Below are positions 54,436-64,000 of a stretch of DNA of 64,000 nt, piece by piece; the first letter of the stretch is position 1, and every line of letters starts with the position of its first letter. Below the pieces are notes generated by a model, which had not been told where the DNA came from, ran no database searches, and saw only the letters and a program-made list of their open reading frames with translations. Position numbers and translations under genes: made by a program. The DNA is from Liriodendron chinense. Lineage: Eukaryota > Streptophyta > Magnoliopsida > Magnoliales > Magnoliaceae. The stretch lies in the NCBI GenBank assembly GCA_003013855.2, contig ML058548.1:1426001-1490000 (forward strand), given 5' to 3'.

Positions 54436-55054
54436 CTTCTTCTCCCCCATCCAATCCATTCATGCCTACACTTATGGGCCGACAAATCCTCCTTCGATCA
54501 TGCAAGGGGCAAGTCCCTTTCCTCCTCCAGTCCTCGAGCCAGTAGTACTCGATGGAACACTTCCATACGATGTGCCAGTTGTTCAAGGGGCATCTTACGG
54601 CCCCTCGTGTTGGGAACCAGTCGTCCTGGAAGGAGCACAATCATACATCGAGCCCACATATGAACCTGTCGTCTTGCAAGGGGCAATTTCAGCATAGGAA
54701 CAATACAATTTGCCATGGAGAAACCATACTCATCAGAAGCAAGAACCCATTGTCTTGGAAGGAGCTCCTCCAGTTGAGCCAGTCATATTGCAAGGGGCAA
54801 ATCCCGGAGGCGTGTCAATCATACTACGGCAGCTGGGACGAACAGAGAAACCTCCTGCCATATCAAGAGGACCAGTATTCATTCCATGGGAGCCTCCTGC
54901 TCCAGGAACGGTCAAGCCAGGACCGCAACCTTATGTGATCTATGAAGACAAGCCTTGATATTACTCCTTCAGCACAGGCAACAATGTAGTTCTCAAGGCA
55001 AAAGCTCCATACGAGGAAGATCTGGTACCCACACTAGCACCATCGTAAGAACCT
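54436..55054 (+). pseudogene. E3 gag-protease linker
   Basis: EPVVLEGA/VVQGA/VVLQGA repeats as in E1, interrupted by stops near 54,695, 54,956 and 55,048. No enzymatic motif. Confidence 0.6.
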
Positions 55055-56341
55055 GTGGTCCTAGAGGGCAAAGGTGAGGAAAATTATAAAGAGGTCCCAT
55101 GGCACTATCCAGAATGTGCGGAAGTGGGGAACATGAATCCCAATGGGCGTTGCATCCGAAGAGATAATCAAAATAGAGGAGATCCCAAAGGCGCTCTCTC
55201 AGGCCTCGGCAACAAAAATGAAGCCGCATACGATGTGGCAACTCAGCTCAAGTCAATCCCTGCTCAAATCTCAGTATGGGAGCTACTCTGCACATCTCGC
55301 ATACACCTAGAAATGTTTGCCAAAACCTTGAACGATGCTCACGTTTCCTCCGATACGGCACCAGAGATGATAGCATTGATGATTGGATAGCTCCTGGCTC
55401 CACGCGCCATCACCTTCACCGATAATGAGTTGCCACCGGAAGGACGCGATCATGGGCGATCCCTCAACATAGCCTTACGATACAAAGACCTATGTGTCCC
55501 GCTGGTCCTTATCGATAATGGCTCAAGCTTAAACCTCTGCCCACTTAAGACTGCGGAATGTCTGGGAATCAGTCCTTCTTCATTCCGACCCAGCACCATA
55601 TGTGTCAGAGCATTCGACAACACCCGTCGGTCAGTGGAAGGGGAGGTCGACATAGAGGTACAGATAGGTCCGGAAATCTCTACTATTACATTTCAAATTC
55701 TGGATATATCAGCCTCTTTCAACATGTTGCTCGGACGACCTTGGCTGCACAAGGTTGGAGCTGTGCCATCAACCCTGCATCAACGAGTGAAATACATCTG
55801 TGGAAATCAAGTGATCTCTATCCATGCAGAGAAGGAGCTCATCATTCCTTCCAATGTTGCTGCCACTGAACCAGACATCCCGGTCATCGATATCCAGCAC
55901 TCTGAAGAAGACATCCCGTTTCACAATTTCGAATTCGAGACTGTGAACTCTATCACCAATCCGAAACCGATAAGGGTGGACCGTGTCTTTTCACCAGCAG
56001 AACGTCTGAGCCTCAAATACCGAATGAAGAATCATTTCAAGTCCAGAAAGGTACCGCTGGTATATAACCAACGCAAATGGGGACTCGGATACAGGGCAAT
56101 CTTCATGGACAAAAGAAGGAAGAAATTTCGGTGCTCACCCATCCAATTCGTCAAGCCAGGAGAACCTTGCAAAGATCCAGGAGGGAATCAACCGACTGCA
56201 CTACACAAAGGCCTCCCGATGAGCCTAGTTTGGGCCACGTGGCCCCCCATTCGATGGGATCAGATTCTCGAACCGTCTAAGCCTCCAGAAGAAGAAGGAA
56301 ATGATGAAGACGAAGAAGGAAATCAAATACAGCAGCTTTAG
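55055..56341 (+). pseudogene. E3 protease pseudogene
   Basis: Frames 55,055-55,390 and 55,430-56,341 are in the same phase, separated by a TAG near 55,388. The active-site motif reads DNGSSLNLCPL and LLGRPWLH follows, supporting DNGSS as the family state. Confidence 0.85.
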
Positions 56342-57011
56342 GACCAGGTTACTCTGGCACCTGCTCCCAACCAGGGCACAACCTGCCCGCTTCAATTCCA
56401 ACCAGTTAGGGGCACAACTTGCCCATCTCAGCATCAATCAGCAAGGGGCACGACATGCCCATCTCTGAAGAATCAACATCATCAATCACCAGCCGCCCAT
56501 CTAATGGACAAAGAAAGGGAAGTGGCCATCCCTAGATTGGTCTGATGTCCAGATTCCAAACTTGTGTCTAGCTGTAGAACCAGACGAACTGCAATGCGAG
56601 GTAAGTGATCCGGGAGGGACTGAGTATGACTCAGATCTCGAACCCGACCAATGAGAAATCATGGTCATTGGGCCAGACTGTGATTCTTCGCCCGAATCAT
56701 CAACCCCCACCTCTTCAGGGGAGGAAGTGTGGAGTCCTGAATGGTCATCCATTCCCCTAACTTTTGAATCACCCAAAGAGCCATCTGAGGGCTCTGGCTT
56801 CAAAAAAAAAAAAAACGCCTGTTTAAGCAGCGACCAGAACTTTGGAACAAGTTGGGCTCAATCATGGTCTGTAATGCCCACTTGTTCAAAGCCCCATGAA
56901 TTTTGAAAATCCAAAAAAATAAAAAACTTTCAAAAGTAAAAAACATCTAGCATTTCCATTTCAGAAAATTCTCAAAAACCAAAAAACATTTCTTTTCCTG
57001 CATTCAATAAT
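56342..57011 (+). other. E3 protease-RT spacer and putative intron
   Basis: The donor consensus AG/GTAAGT is exact at 56,600/56,601 and an in-phase stop follows at about 56,652. A T/A-rich stretch with an A13 run (near 56,807) and TTTCTTTTCCTGCATTC (56,988-57,004) precedes the RT frame. The protease and RT frames differ in phase here, as expected if an intron tolerates indels. The region also keeps short CAGCAAGGGGCACGAC-like repeats (56,355-56,465). Confidence 0.45.
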
Positions 57012-58470
57012 GTGCCAAGTTCGTCTAAAGAGTCGCATGAGTTTGAAGTCGAATCATATGATTTTGACATCGAATTAAACTTCGAGCTCATGGGTCTGGA
57101 CGAAGCTAAGGATGAGGAAGATGATGACCCGGCTCCCGAATCTGAGGATCTCCTCAAAAAATTTGAATCTAAAGCCAATGTTGTAGCCGATGATTTCGAG
57201 ATAGTAAACTTGGGGACACCTGAGATCCCTAGGGAAGTACGCATTGGAAAATCGTTGCCACCTGAGATGAAGCAGAAAATGATAGAGTTCCTAGCTCCAA
57301 GATTGTCCAACTTCGCGTTCTCATATGAAGACATGCCGGGGCTTGATGAAGAGCTCGTTGTACACCATCTGCCAACCAAGGCGGATATGAAGCCAGTGAA
57401 GCAGAAACTTCGAAGAATGAAGCCAGAATGGGCTCTGAAAGTTCGAGATGAGGTCATCAAATAGTACAATGCGGGATTCTTGGTAGTCTCCAACTACCCT
57501 GAATGGCTCGCCAACATCGTACCAGTACCAAAGAAGGACGACAAGGTTCGAATGTGCATCGACTTCCGAGATCTCAACAAAGCCAGTCCAAAAGATGACT
57601 TCCCTTTGCCGCATATCGACACTCTGGTCGACAACACTGCTGGGTACAAGGTCTTCTCATTCATGGACGGGTTCTCAGGTTACAATCAGATCAAGATGGC
57701 CGTCGAAGATCGCGAGAAGACATTGTTTATCACCCCCTAGGGAACCTTCTGTTACAGGGTAATGCCGTTCGGTCTGAAGAACGCAAGAGCAATATATCAG
57801 CGAGCAATGACAACACTATTCCATGACATGATGAGCAAAGATCTTGAAGTATATGTGGACGATATGATCGTCAAATCTCGCACAATTGAAGGACACTTTG
57901 AAGATCTGAAGAAGTTATTCAACAGATTAGAAAAGTACAAGCTCCGCCTCAACCCTCAGAAATGTGTCTTCGGTGCAATGGGAGGTAAGCTCCTCGGCTT
58001 TATGGTGAACGAGGATGGCATCAGGGTTGACGAGACCAAAACCAGAGCAATCATCGAGATGCCCCCTCCTAGAACAGAGAAAGAAATTCGTGGCTTCCTC
58101 GGCAGAATTCAATACATCAGTCGCTTCATCGCATAGCTCACACCTATTTGTGAGCCCATTTTCAAGCTCCTTCGAAAAAACGTTCCAAAAGAATGGAATG
58201 ATGATTGCCAAGTCGCCTTCAACCGCATCAAGAGATATCTCATGAATCCTCCAGTCCTAGTGCCGCCCACTCCCGGACGTCCACTGTTGTTATACATCTT
58301 AGTAGCAGCAGAAGCCATCGGTTGTGTCCTCGGCCAGCACGACGAGACTAGGAAGAAGGAATAAGCAATATACTATTTCAGCTGAAAGTTCACCGACTAC
58401 GAGACCAGGTATTCCTCGATCGAGAAGACTTGCCTCATCCTAGTCTGGGCAACTCAGCGACTCTGTCAAT
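57012..58470 (+). pseudogene. E3 reverse transcriptase/RNase H pseudogene
   Basis: Collinear with E1 RT. It keeps IVPVPKKDDKVRMCIDFRDL, MPFGLKNARAIYQ and YVDDM. Stops near 57,462, 57,738, 58,134, 58,366 and 58,383 interrupt it, each at a codon that is sense in E1. Confidence 0.88.
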
Positions 58471-58472
58471 AC

Positions 58473-60478
58473 ATGATTGCATTCCCTATTCTCCTCCTCG
58501 CTCACATGGATCCGCTCAAGTACCTATTCGAGAAACCGGCACTCACTGGAAGGATAGCTAAATGGCAGCTACTCCTGTCTGAGTTCGACATCACCTATGT
58601 CACTCAGAAGGCAATCAAGGGGCAGGCCCTCGCTGATCATCTCGCCGCCCACTCCCCCCTTGATTATCAACCGCTCAAGACATTCTTCCCTGATGAAGAT
58701 CTCTTACTTATCGAAGACGAAGAAAAGAAGAAGAAAGATGAGTGGACGTTATTCTTCGACGGCGCAGCAAATTCTAAAGGGAGTGGTATTGGAACGATCC
58801 TCTACTCTCCAGATGATGTCCCTATTCCTATCTCAAGGCGCATAGCATTCGAGTGCACCAACAACATGGCAGAGTACGAAGCATGCATCGCCGACTTAAG
58901 GAAAGTCATAATCTTGGGCATCAAGAAGCTACGAGTGTTTGGAGACTCACAGCTTATCATCAATCAGACCAATGGTGAATGGAAAACCAAGGACGAGAAG
59001 TTGATACCATCTCATGTGTATCTCGAAAATTTAATCGAGGAGTTCAAAGAAGTCACCTTCTCATACATGCCCAGAGCCAAGCACCAATTTGCAGATGCTC
59101 TCGCCACACTTGCATCAATGCTCGAGATACCAAAAGGAGCTTCAGAATGGGAGCTCACAGTCGAAATTCAAGAAGAACTTGCTTTTTGCCTGCAAATAGA
59201 AGAAGCCGAAGCTGTCCCTGACAAACCCTTGTATGCTGACATCAAGCAATATCTCGAAACCCAGGAGTATCCAGAGTCAGCAACAGCAACAGATCGCCAA
59301 ACCATCCAGCGTTTGGCTGGCCAGTTCACCATCAGTGGCAAAGTTCTTTACAAGCGATCCTATAATCACATCCTCCTTCGATGCGTCGATGAAACAGAAG
59401 CTGCAAAAATCATGAAAGAAATACACGAAGGAATCTGTGGCCCACACATGAACGGGCACATGATGGCAAAGAAGATTCTACGACTCGGCAACTATTGGCT
59501 CACCATGGAGACAGACTGCTGCCATCACGTCAGAAAATGCTTCAAATGTCAAGAGCATGCGAATCAAATCCATGCCCCTTCATCAGAATTATACAACCTA
59601 ACCACCCCCTGGCCCTTCTCCATGTGGGGACTCGACATCATCGACAAGATTAGTCCCAAAGCATCAAACGGTCATGAGTACATACTTGTGGCAGTCGACT
59701 ACTTCACCAAATGGGTAGAGGCAACCTCCTACACCACGATTGCAGCACCTCAGGTGATCAAATTCATGAAGAACAACATCATATGCCGGTATGGAATCCC
59801 CAAAGCTATCATCACAGATAATGAGACCCCGTTCGTCATCAAGAAGATGGATGACTTCCTCAGAAATTCAAGATTCAACGTCATCGATCAAGCCCCTACC
59901 GTCCTCAGATGAATGGTGGGGTAGAAGCCGCAAACAAGACAATCGTCAGGATACTCGAGAAGATGGTCGTGACCTATCGAGATTGGTCAGATATACTCCC
60001 ATATGCACTTTGGGCCTATCGAACGTCTGTACGGTCTGCTACGGGCGTTACTCCTTTCGAGCTTACTTATGGAATGGAAGCAGTTCTGCCAGTCGAGGTG
60101 GAAATACCATCACTACGGGTGTTATTAGAAAGCGGAGTTGAAGAAGGAGAATGACAACAGGCTAGATTCGATCAGTTGCAGCTAGCAGATGAAAAGCGTA
60201 TGCGTGTGCTAAGCCATTCCCAGTGTTATCAGAAAAGGATCGCTCGGGCTTACAACAAGAGAGTTCGAAAAAGAAGTTTCAAGGTAGGCGACATGGTCAT
60301 GAAGAAGATTCTACCGTCGCACCTTCCGGATCCCAGAGGAAAGTTCAAACCCTCGTGGGACGGGCCACTGATCATCAGAGAAGTACTTCCCGGAGGCGCC
60401 CTCAGACTCACTAGCATGAGAGGGGTGGATCTTCCTGAGCCAATCAACGCCGATAAAGTGAAGATCTTTCACGGGTAA
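58473..60478 (+). pseudogene. E3 archaeal-type RNase H/integrase pseudogene
   Basis: Frame 58,473-59,912 (479 codons) encodes archaeal-type RNase H (FFDGAA, AEYEA, FGDSQL, FADALA) and the integrase N-terminal and central parts (HHCC residues, WGLDI, ITDNETPF). A small deletion near 59,865 (AGAAATTC versus AGCAAATTC in E1) shifts the frame. The catalytic Glu segment (GGVEAANK) and C-terminus lie in the frame at 59,909-60,154, then, after a stop, 60,176-60,478. Confidence 0.88.
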
Positions 60479-60901
60479 ATCATTCTGACCTTATCAAGAG
60501 TTACTTTAATAGAGCTGAAGTCAAGAGGTCGAAGCTAACACCTCTGAGAAATCATTTCTGTCCACCAACAAGTGTTTCAAATAAGGGGATTCAAAATGAA
60601 AAAAATACAAAAAAAATAAAAGAATACAAAAGAAAAAAAAAGATAAAAAGGAAAAGGGAAGACAAAGCAAGGCACCCAAGAAAAAATCAACCCAAGAAGA
60701 AACACAGTCATCCATCCATTCATCTCAGAAGGGTCTTTAGCTAAGACCGACAGTTTTATCATCGTAACTTAGGATAAGGGCTGAAAGACTACCATCGGCC
60801 GGCAACGACGGATTCCCGACCTCTAGCCGCCGCAGTTATCCAAAGATCCAAAAAAAAGCACAAAAAAGAGAAAAAGAAAATGTGTGCCTAAACAAAGAGG
60901 G

Positions 60902-61115
60902 TGGAGTGAAAACCCGAAAGGGCGCTCCGAGTAAAAACAGTGGGCATACAGCGGACTTGGTGAAAACCCGAAAGGGCGCCGAGGGTAAAAACAGCATAGC
61001 TGCCAAGGGGCAGGCAAGATCAAACACCCGGGACGTGGTGAAACCCGAAAGGGCGCCACGGGCAAAAATGACGGGAAAAGGCCGGCTGCAGTGAAAACTC
61101 GAAAGAGCGCTGCAG
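60902..61115 (+). ncRNA. Four tandem GAAA-tetraloop hairpins, E3
   Basis: Hairpins at 60,902-60,929, 60,956-60,983, 61,035-61,061 and 61,086-61,115 have the same layout as in E1. Outer stems are GGAGTG:CGCTCC, CTTGGTG:CGCCGAG, CGTGGTG:CGCCACG and CTGCAGTG:CGCTGCAG. Inner stems are CCC:GGG three times, then CTC:GAG, a compensated change. Bulges are AAAA except AAA in unit three. Pairing survives although the neighbouring genes are dead and full of stops. Confidence 0.6.
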
Positions 61116-61589
61116 GAAAAAATGGCTCAAATAGAAAAAGAAAAATTAAAACTGCAGGTACCAAGAAATCAGACAGTCCAGATCGGTTCAAGCAGTTACA
61201 GTTCAAGAACAAGAAGAAGTGCAGTCAGGAACGAAGAGCTCTATAAATCCCGACAATCTCAGGAAGCAATAGTTTTCGTTGCCTACATCTCTAAGGAACC
61301 GAAGGGACCTCACAAGTCAAATCTCGAGACATCGGTCAAAGCATTGGCCATGCCCCAACTCTGATTCCTATATCCCGACACAAAATCCAGACACACACTC
61401 ACAAGACAACTCATGGCACAATAGATTTTCAAACAGTTTTCTCTTTTCAATTAAATGCATCATATTTCTTTTACATATATCATGTCATCTCTTTCAAAAA
61501 ATACGAAACAAATGCATCATCATCAATCATATACTATGCAAAAAGGAATGTGCAGGTGGCCAATACAATCAATCCCTACCCTCCTCCTC

Positions 61590-62010
61590 GGCCATATCAG
61601 GTAAGTCCTCTGACTCATTAATGAAATAGCCTCGCTCTCAACCTACTCACCTCCATACGCAGGTAATGCACCTCATCGAGCTCAAGTGTATGGATCATGG
61701 CCTCCTCATCAGATAACCTCTGATCGACAGCCAATCTCCTCGACATCATCTCACAATGATACCAAAGTGCAGAGATCTCAGACAGCAAATGGCCATGAAT
61801 GGCCAAAAGGAAACCAGGATCAATGAACGGGCGCTCCTCAAAGGGATCATACGAACCAGATGAAGAGCCGGCATCTCCAAGGATATCCTGCTCATCCTCA
61901 TCAGCAGTCTGATGCCAGCAAGGGATACGTCGATACAAAGACTGCTCAGCAACCCAGTACTGATATGGGGCGGTCGTCATCGGAAAAGCTCGCAAATCAG
62001 TACTGCTCAT
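61590..62010 (-). pseudogene. E3 antisense PMD-2 3' remnant
   Basis: The minus strand is homologous to the last ~145 residues of E1 PMD-2 (QYWVAEQSLYRRIPCWHQT, DEDEQDILGDAGSSSGS). A small deletion near 61,995 precedes the point where homology ends (about 62,010). The C-terminal end is frame-altered (stop near 61,618). Confidence 0.8.
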
Positions 62011-62014
62011 CCTT

Positions 62015-62046
62015 ACTGTGTCAGAGCAGCTCAGCTCTGACACAGT
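62015..62046. repeat. 13-bp inverted repeat at the E3 truncation point
   Basis: ACTGTGTCAGAGC and GCTCTGACACAGT flank a 6-nt loop. It begins within about 10 bp of the end of homology to E1. Confidence 0.7.
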
Positions 62047-62136
62047 CAGGCTAATCTGGACCAATCAGAGAAGTGACGAGCATCTGCTAGGTTTCAACAG
62101 AGGATCAAGACTCTTGTATAGTATATCCATACTGTC

Positions 62137-62482
62137 CATACGTTTCTCCAAATCATTTTAGGGCATAGGATTAAAAATGAAACATATCCAAATCTCTTGT
62201 GGACCATACTACATGAAACAGTGGTGATTGACCATTAAAAACTTCTGACATGCAAACCAAAGTTTCTGCCAAGCTGATATTTGGTTTTTCCCTACATCTT
62301 GGTCCATGTGACATTATCAACCGGTTGGATGGTAAGTAAAATTTCCAGTAGACGCTATGAAGTTTTTAATGGTGGGTGTTCAATCACCACTGTTTCCTAT
62401 AGTGTGGTCCACCTGAGATTCGGATCTGCTTCATTTTTTCCCTGATGCCTTGAAATGATATGGAAAAACAATGGACCGTGTG
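62137..62482. mobile_element. MITE-like inverted-repeat element 1
   Basis: The left arm (GTCCATACGTTTCTCCAAAT to AGTGGTGATTGACCATTAAA) and right arm (TTTTTAATGGTGGGTGTTCA to ATATGGAAAAACAATGGAC) are imperfect reverse complements of ~110 bp around a ~100-bp centre. No ORF. The GTGGTCCACCTGAG phrase is familiar from repeated DNA of magnoliid-type plants (memory-based). Confidence 0.6.
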
Positions 62483-62644
62483 TATATACTACACATACAT
62501 ACATAAAAGTGGGCGTGTTGAGGGAGGCCAGGGCCGCACCTAATCCGCTCCCACCGCGCCCACATCTCTAGGCAGTTGAACGTTGCGAATCATATTGAGT
62601 AACTCAGTAGTAAAGTATTTGGTGTCTACTTTAATTTATTTACT

Positions 62645-62968
62645 TTATCCACTCCGTCCATCCATTTTAAAAGGGAATTTTAGGTGTTGAGCCCAAAAAT
62701 CAAGTAGACTACACGACAGGAAAATTTGTGAATTCAACCTCAACCATTGAAAAGTTCTTGGGGGGCCATGAAAGTTTTGGATCAAGCTAATATTTTGGGT
62801 TTTTCCGTCGTCCATGTCTTTTTTTTATCTTATGAGCAGGTTGGATGACAAATAAAAATCACTACAGGTCCTAGAAAGGTTTTCTCTGGTATGGTCCACT
62901 TGAGCTTTATATTTAATTCAGTTTTTGTCTCAACGCCTAAACTGAGCCGTAAAAACGGATGGACGGAG
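62645..62968. mobile_element. MITE-like inverted-repeat element 2
   Basis: TATCCACTCCGTCCATCC...TTTT at the left and AAAACGGATGGACGGAGTGGATA at the right are nearly perfect TIRs (~23 bp; exact edges uncertain by a few bases). The interior (AAGCTAATATTTTGGGTTTTTCC, then AGGTTGGATGACAAATAAAAAT) is related to the centre of element 1, suggesting the same superfamily. Confidence 0.65.
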
Positions 62969-62969
62969 T

Positions 62970-63239
62970 GGATAGACCACATAAATTCAAGGTGAGCCCC
63001 ACCGAGTTTATTCAGTACGATAAAAGGGTAACGAGTAACTCAGTACGCAATCCGATTTCCCTAGCGTGCGGTAACTACCAATTTAGAGAATCTAGTATAT
63101 TTACTATATTATTCTTAAGCTTACACGTGTCCTTTTCTATATTCGTCATTCAGTCAATCAAACAGCTTGGAGGATTGGCATTACTGCTGATGGTTTGGCA
63201 GTAGGAGTGTACTGTCTCGCATGTAATACACATAATTCG
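62970..63239. other. AT-rich spacer between MITEs
   Basis: Nothing recognisable; the 81-codon frame at 62,959-63,204 overlaps a MITE end and has no domain. Confidence 0.5.
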
Positions 63240-63490
63240 TTGCGTCACACATGTGAAAATACAATATCTGTGAATCATCAGAACCATTCATCAAGTAAGA
63301 AAAACTACTAGAACGTTAAAAAAGTCAAGGAAAATGGATAGGCTTAGAAAAATGATTAAAGGGCCGTATTCAATGTGGCATGTAGATTATCTTGTAAGTG
63401 GATAAATCTTACTTTATCCAGGTACTTTCTTAGTATTCTCTAGTGGTTACCTGATAAATGGCTCAGATTATTCACATGTGTTCTATGTTG
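63240..63490. mobile_element. Possible MITE-like element 3
   Basis: CACATGTGAAAAT...CAGAACCATTCATCAAGT (63,247-63,298) is an imperfect reverse complement of ACCTGATAAATGGCTCAGATTATTCACATGTG (63,450-63,481). The arms are weak; the element is only suggested. Confidence 0.35.
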
Positions 63491-63590
63491 GCACGTGTCA
63501 AACGGAGGCTTACGTCCATCTTCCTGCAAGCGATTACACTTTAACGTTCCTCCTGTTGGTGGGCAGTTTCTGGTGCGGGTCCGCTGATAC

Positions 63591-63945
63591 TTTGATACTC
63601 CGGCAAAGCATGGTAGATGATACAAAGGCACTTGAAAATTGTACACGTGGCATACTTAAAAGCCAAACCAAACCGTCCATATGCTGAGGTCTTCTTTAGA
63701 TATTTTCTAAGTTAATTATTATACTGAATTAATATCGATTATTTGAAAATTATTAAACGGTCTATATAAAAATAATCAAGGGTTTGGATTTAAGAGTGGG
63801 ATTTGTATAGATCGAAGATTATAATCATATAATTAGGATTGTTAAGGTTTCATTACCCATGATCTATAACTTAATTTAAAGATATTCCACGTGTATAAAA
63901 GCAAGTGCCTGTGTATCATCTATCTCATTCTGCCGGAGTATCAAA
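63591..63945. mobile_element. MITE-like element 4 with ~65-bp imperfect TIRs
   Basis: TTTGATACTCCGGCA (63,591-63,605) and TGCCGGAGTATCAAA (63,931-63,945) are exact 15-bp inverted repeats. Pairing continues inward (GATGATACAAAGGCACTTG with CAAGTGCCTGTGTATCATC; TACACGTGG with CCACGTGTA) for about 65 bp. The interior is A/T-rich without an ORF. No clear target duplication was found. Confidence 0.6.
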
Positions 63946-64000
63946 TAACTTCCGTGTTGAGACCAAACATCATACGTGGAGTAAAAAGGCTGACACTACG

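Larger units (their letters stand above)
50395..62010 (+). mobile_element. E3: plus-strand Tat/Ogre-like element, 3' truncated
   Basis: 5' LTR (50,395-51,912), PBS, gag, protease, RT, RNase Hs, integrase, hairpin array and the end of an antisense PMD-2, all homologous to E1. It inserted into E2's PMD-2, probably at GATAG (50,390-50,394). Homology to E1 stops near 62,010. The rest of PMD-2, PMD-1, the 3' LTR and the continuation of E2 are absent. Numerous in-frame stops, mostly at CAG, CAA, CGA or TGG positions, and at least one frameshift in integrase show long decay. Confidence 0.88.

Noticed and set aside
62959..63646. Short ORFs at the right end as host exons
   Set aside because: They overlap MITE ends, lack domains and have no supporting splice pattern.
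63895..63903. TATAAAAGC as a host gene promoter
   Set aside because: It is part of a MITE inverted repeat and no gene is visible before the window end.
1..64000. tRNA or rRNA genes
   Set aside because: No cloverleaf with A/B boxes or rRNA-like block was recognised; the tRNA-like matches are retrotransposon PBSs.

Overview
The window looks like a heterochromatic, transposon-filled piece of a large plant nuclear genome. Essentially everything that can be assigned is LTR retrotransposon or MITE. No host protein gene, rRNA or tRNA is supported. The inverted-repeat MITEs at the right end (TIRs with CCACTCCGTCCATCC and GTGGTCCACCTGA phrases) resemble families I associate with magnoliid-type angiosperms. 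That placement is a weak inference; the plant assignment itself is firm (Tat/Ogre, Athila and Del-type elements, plant mobile domains).

Layout. (1) 1-8,790: decayed Athila-like Ty3/gypsy pieces on the + strand: a gag-protease remnant without RT or integrase, its 3' LTR (3,433-~4,900), a copia-like LTR scrap, and two more diverged LTRs around a noncoding internal remnant. (2) ~8,800-14,193: a Del/Tekay-like LTR holding two nested solo LTRs (11,460-12,828 and 13,145-13,851). (3) 14,704-50,394: element E2, an old minus-strand Tat/Ogre-like retrotransposon (3' LTR, 3' noncoding region, antisense plant-mobile-domain genes; its gag-pol lies beyond the truncation). (4) 18,010-42,027: element E1, a 24.0-kb, apparently complete and younger minus-strand copy of the same family, inserted into E2 with a perfect 5-bp target duplication ACCTC. 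(5) 47,895-49,438: an Athila-type solo LTR inserted in E2 with perfect duplication GGGCT. (6) 50,395-~62,010: element E3, a plus-strand copy inserted into E2, heavily mutated and truncated in its 3' part. (7) ~62,010-64,000: a palindromic breakpoint followed by MITEs and low-copy AT-rich sequence.

The E1/E3 family has the order 5' LTR, tRNA-Arg-type PBS, gag, protease, (putative intron), RT, RNase H, archaeal-type RNase H, integrase, 3' region, 3' LTR. In E1 the whole polyprotein lies in one frame, broken by a few stop codons. The 12-kb 3' region carries two intron-containing genes on the opposite strand, both with plant mobile domains (PMD-1 and PMD-2). PMD-1 has its own TATA promoter and a probable 5'-UTR intron.

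Two signals stand out. First, a 23-bp palindromic module (GGGCGGCC-N7-GGCCGCCC, usually preceded by CCGTACG) sits 34 bp upstream of the TATA box in every LTR and also at the start regions of both antisense PMD genes. Second, just downstream of integrase there are four tandem hairpins with GAAA tetraloops, an A-bulge and outer stems that covary from unit to unit, present in both E1 and E3. Both look like functional parts of the element that ordinary domain annotation would miss.
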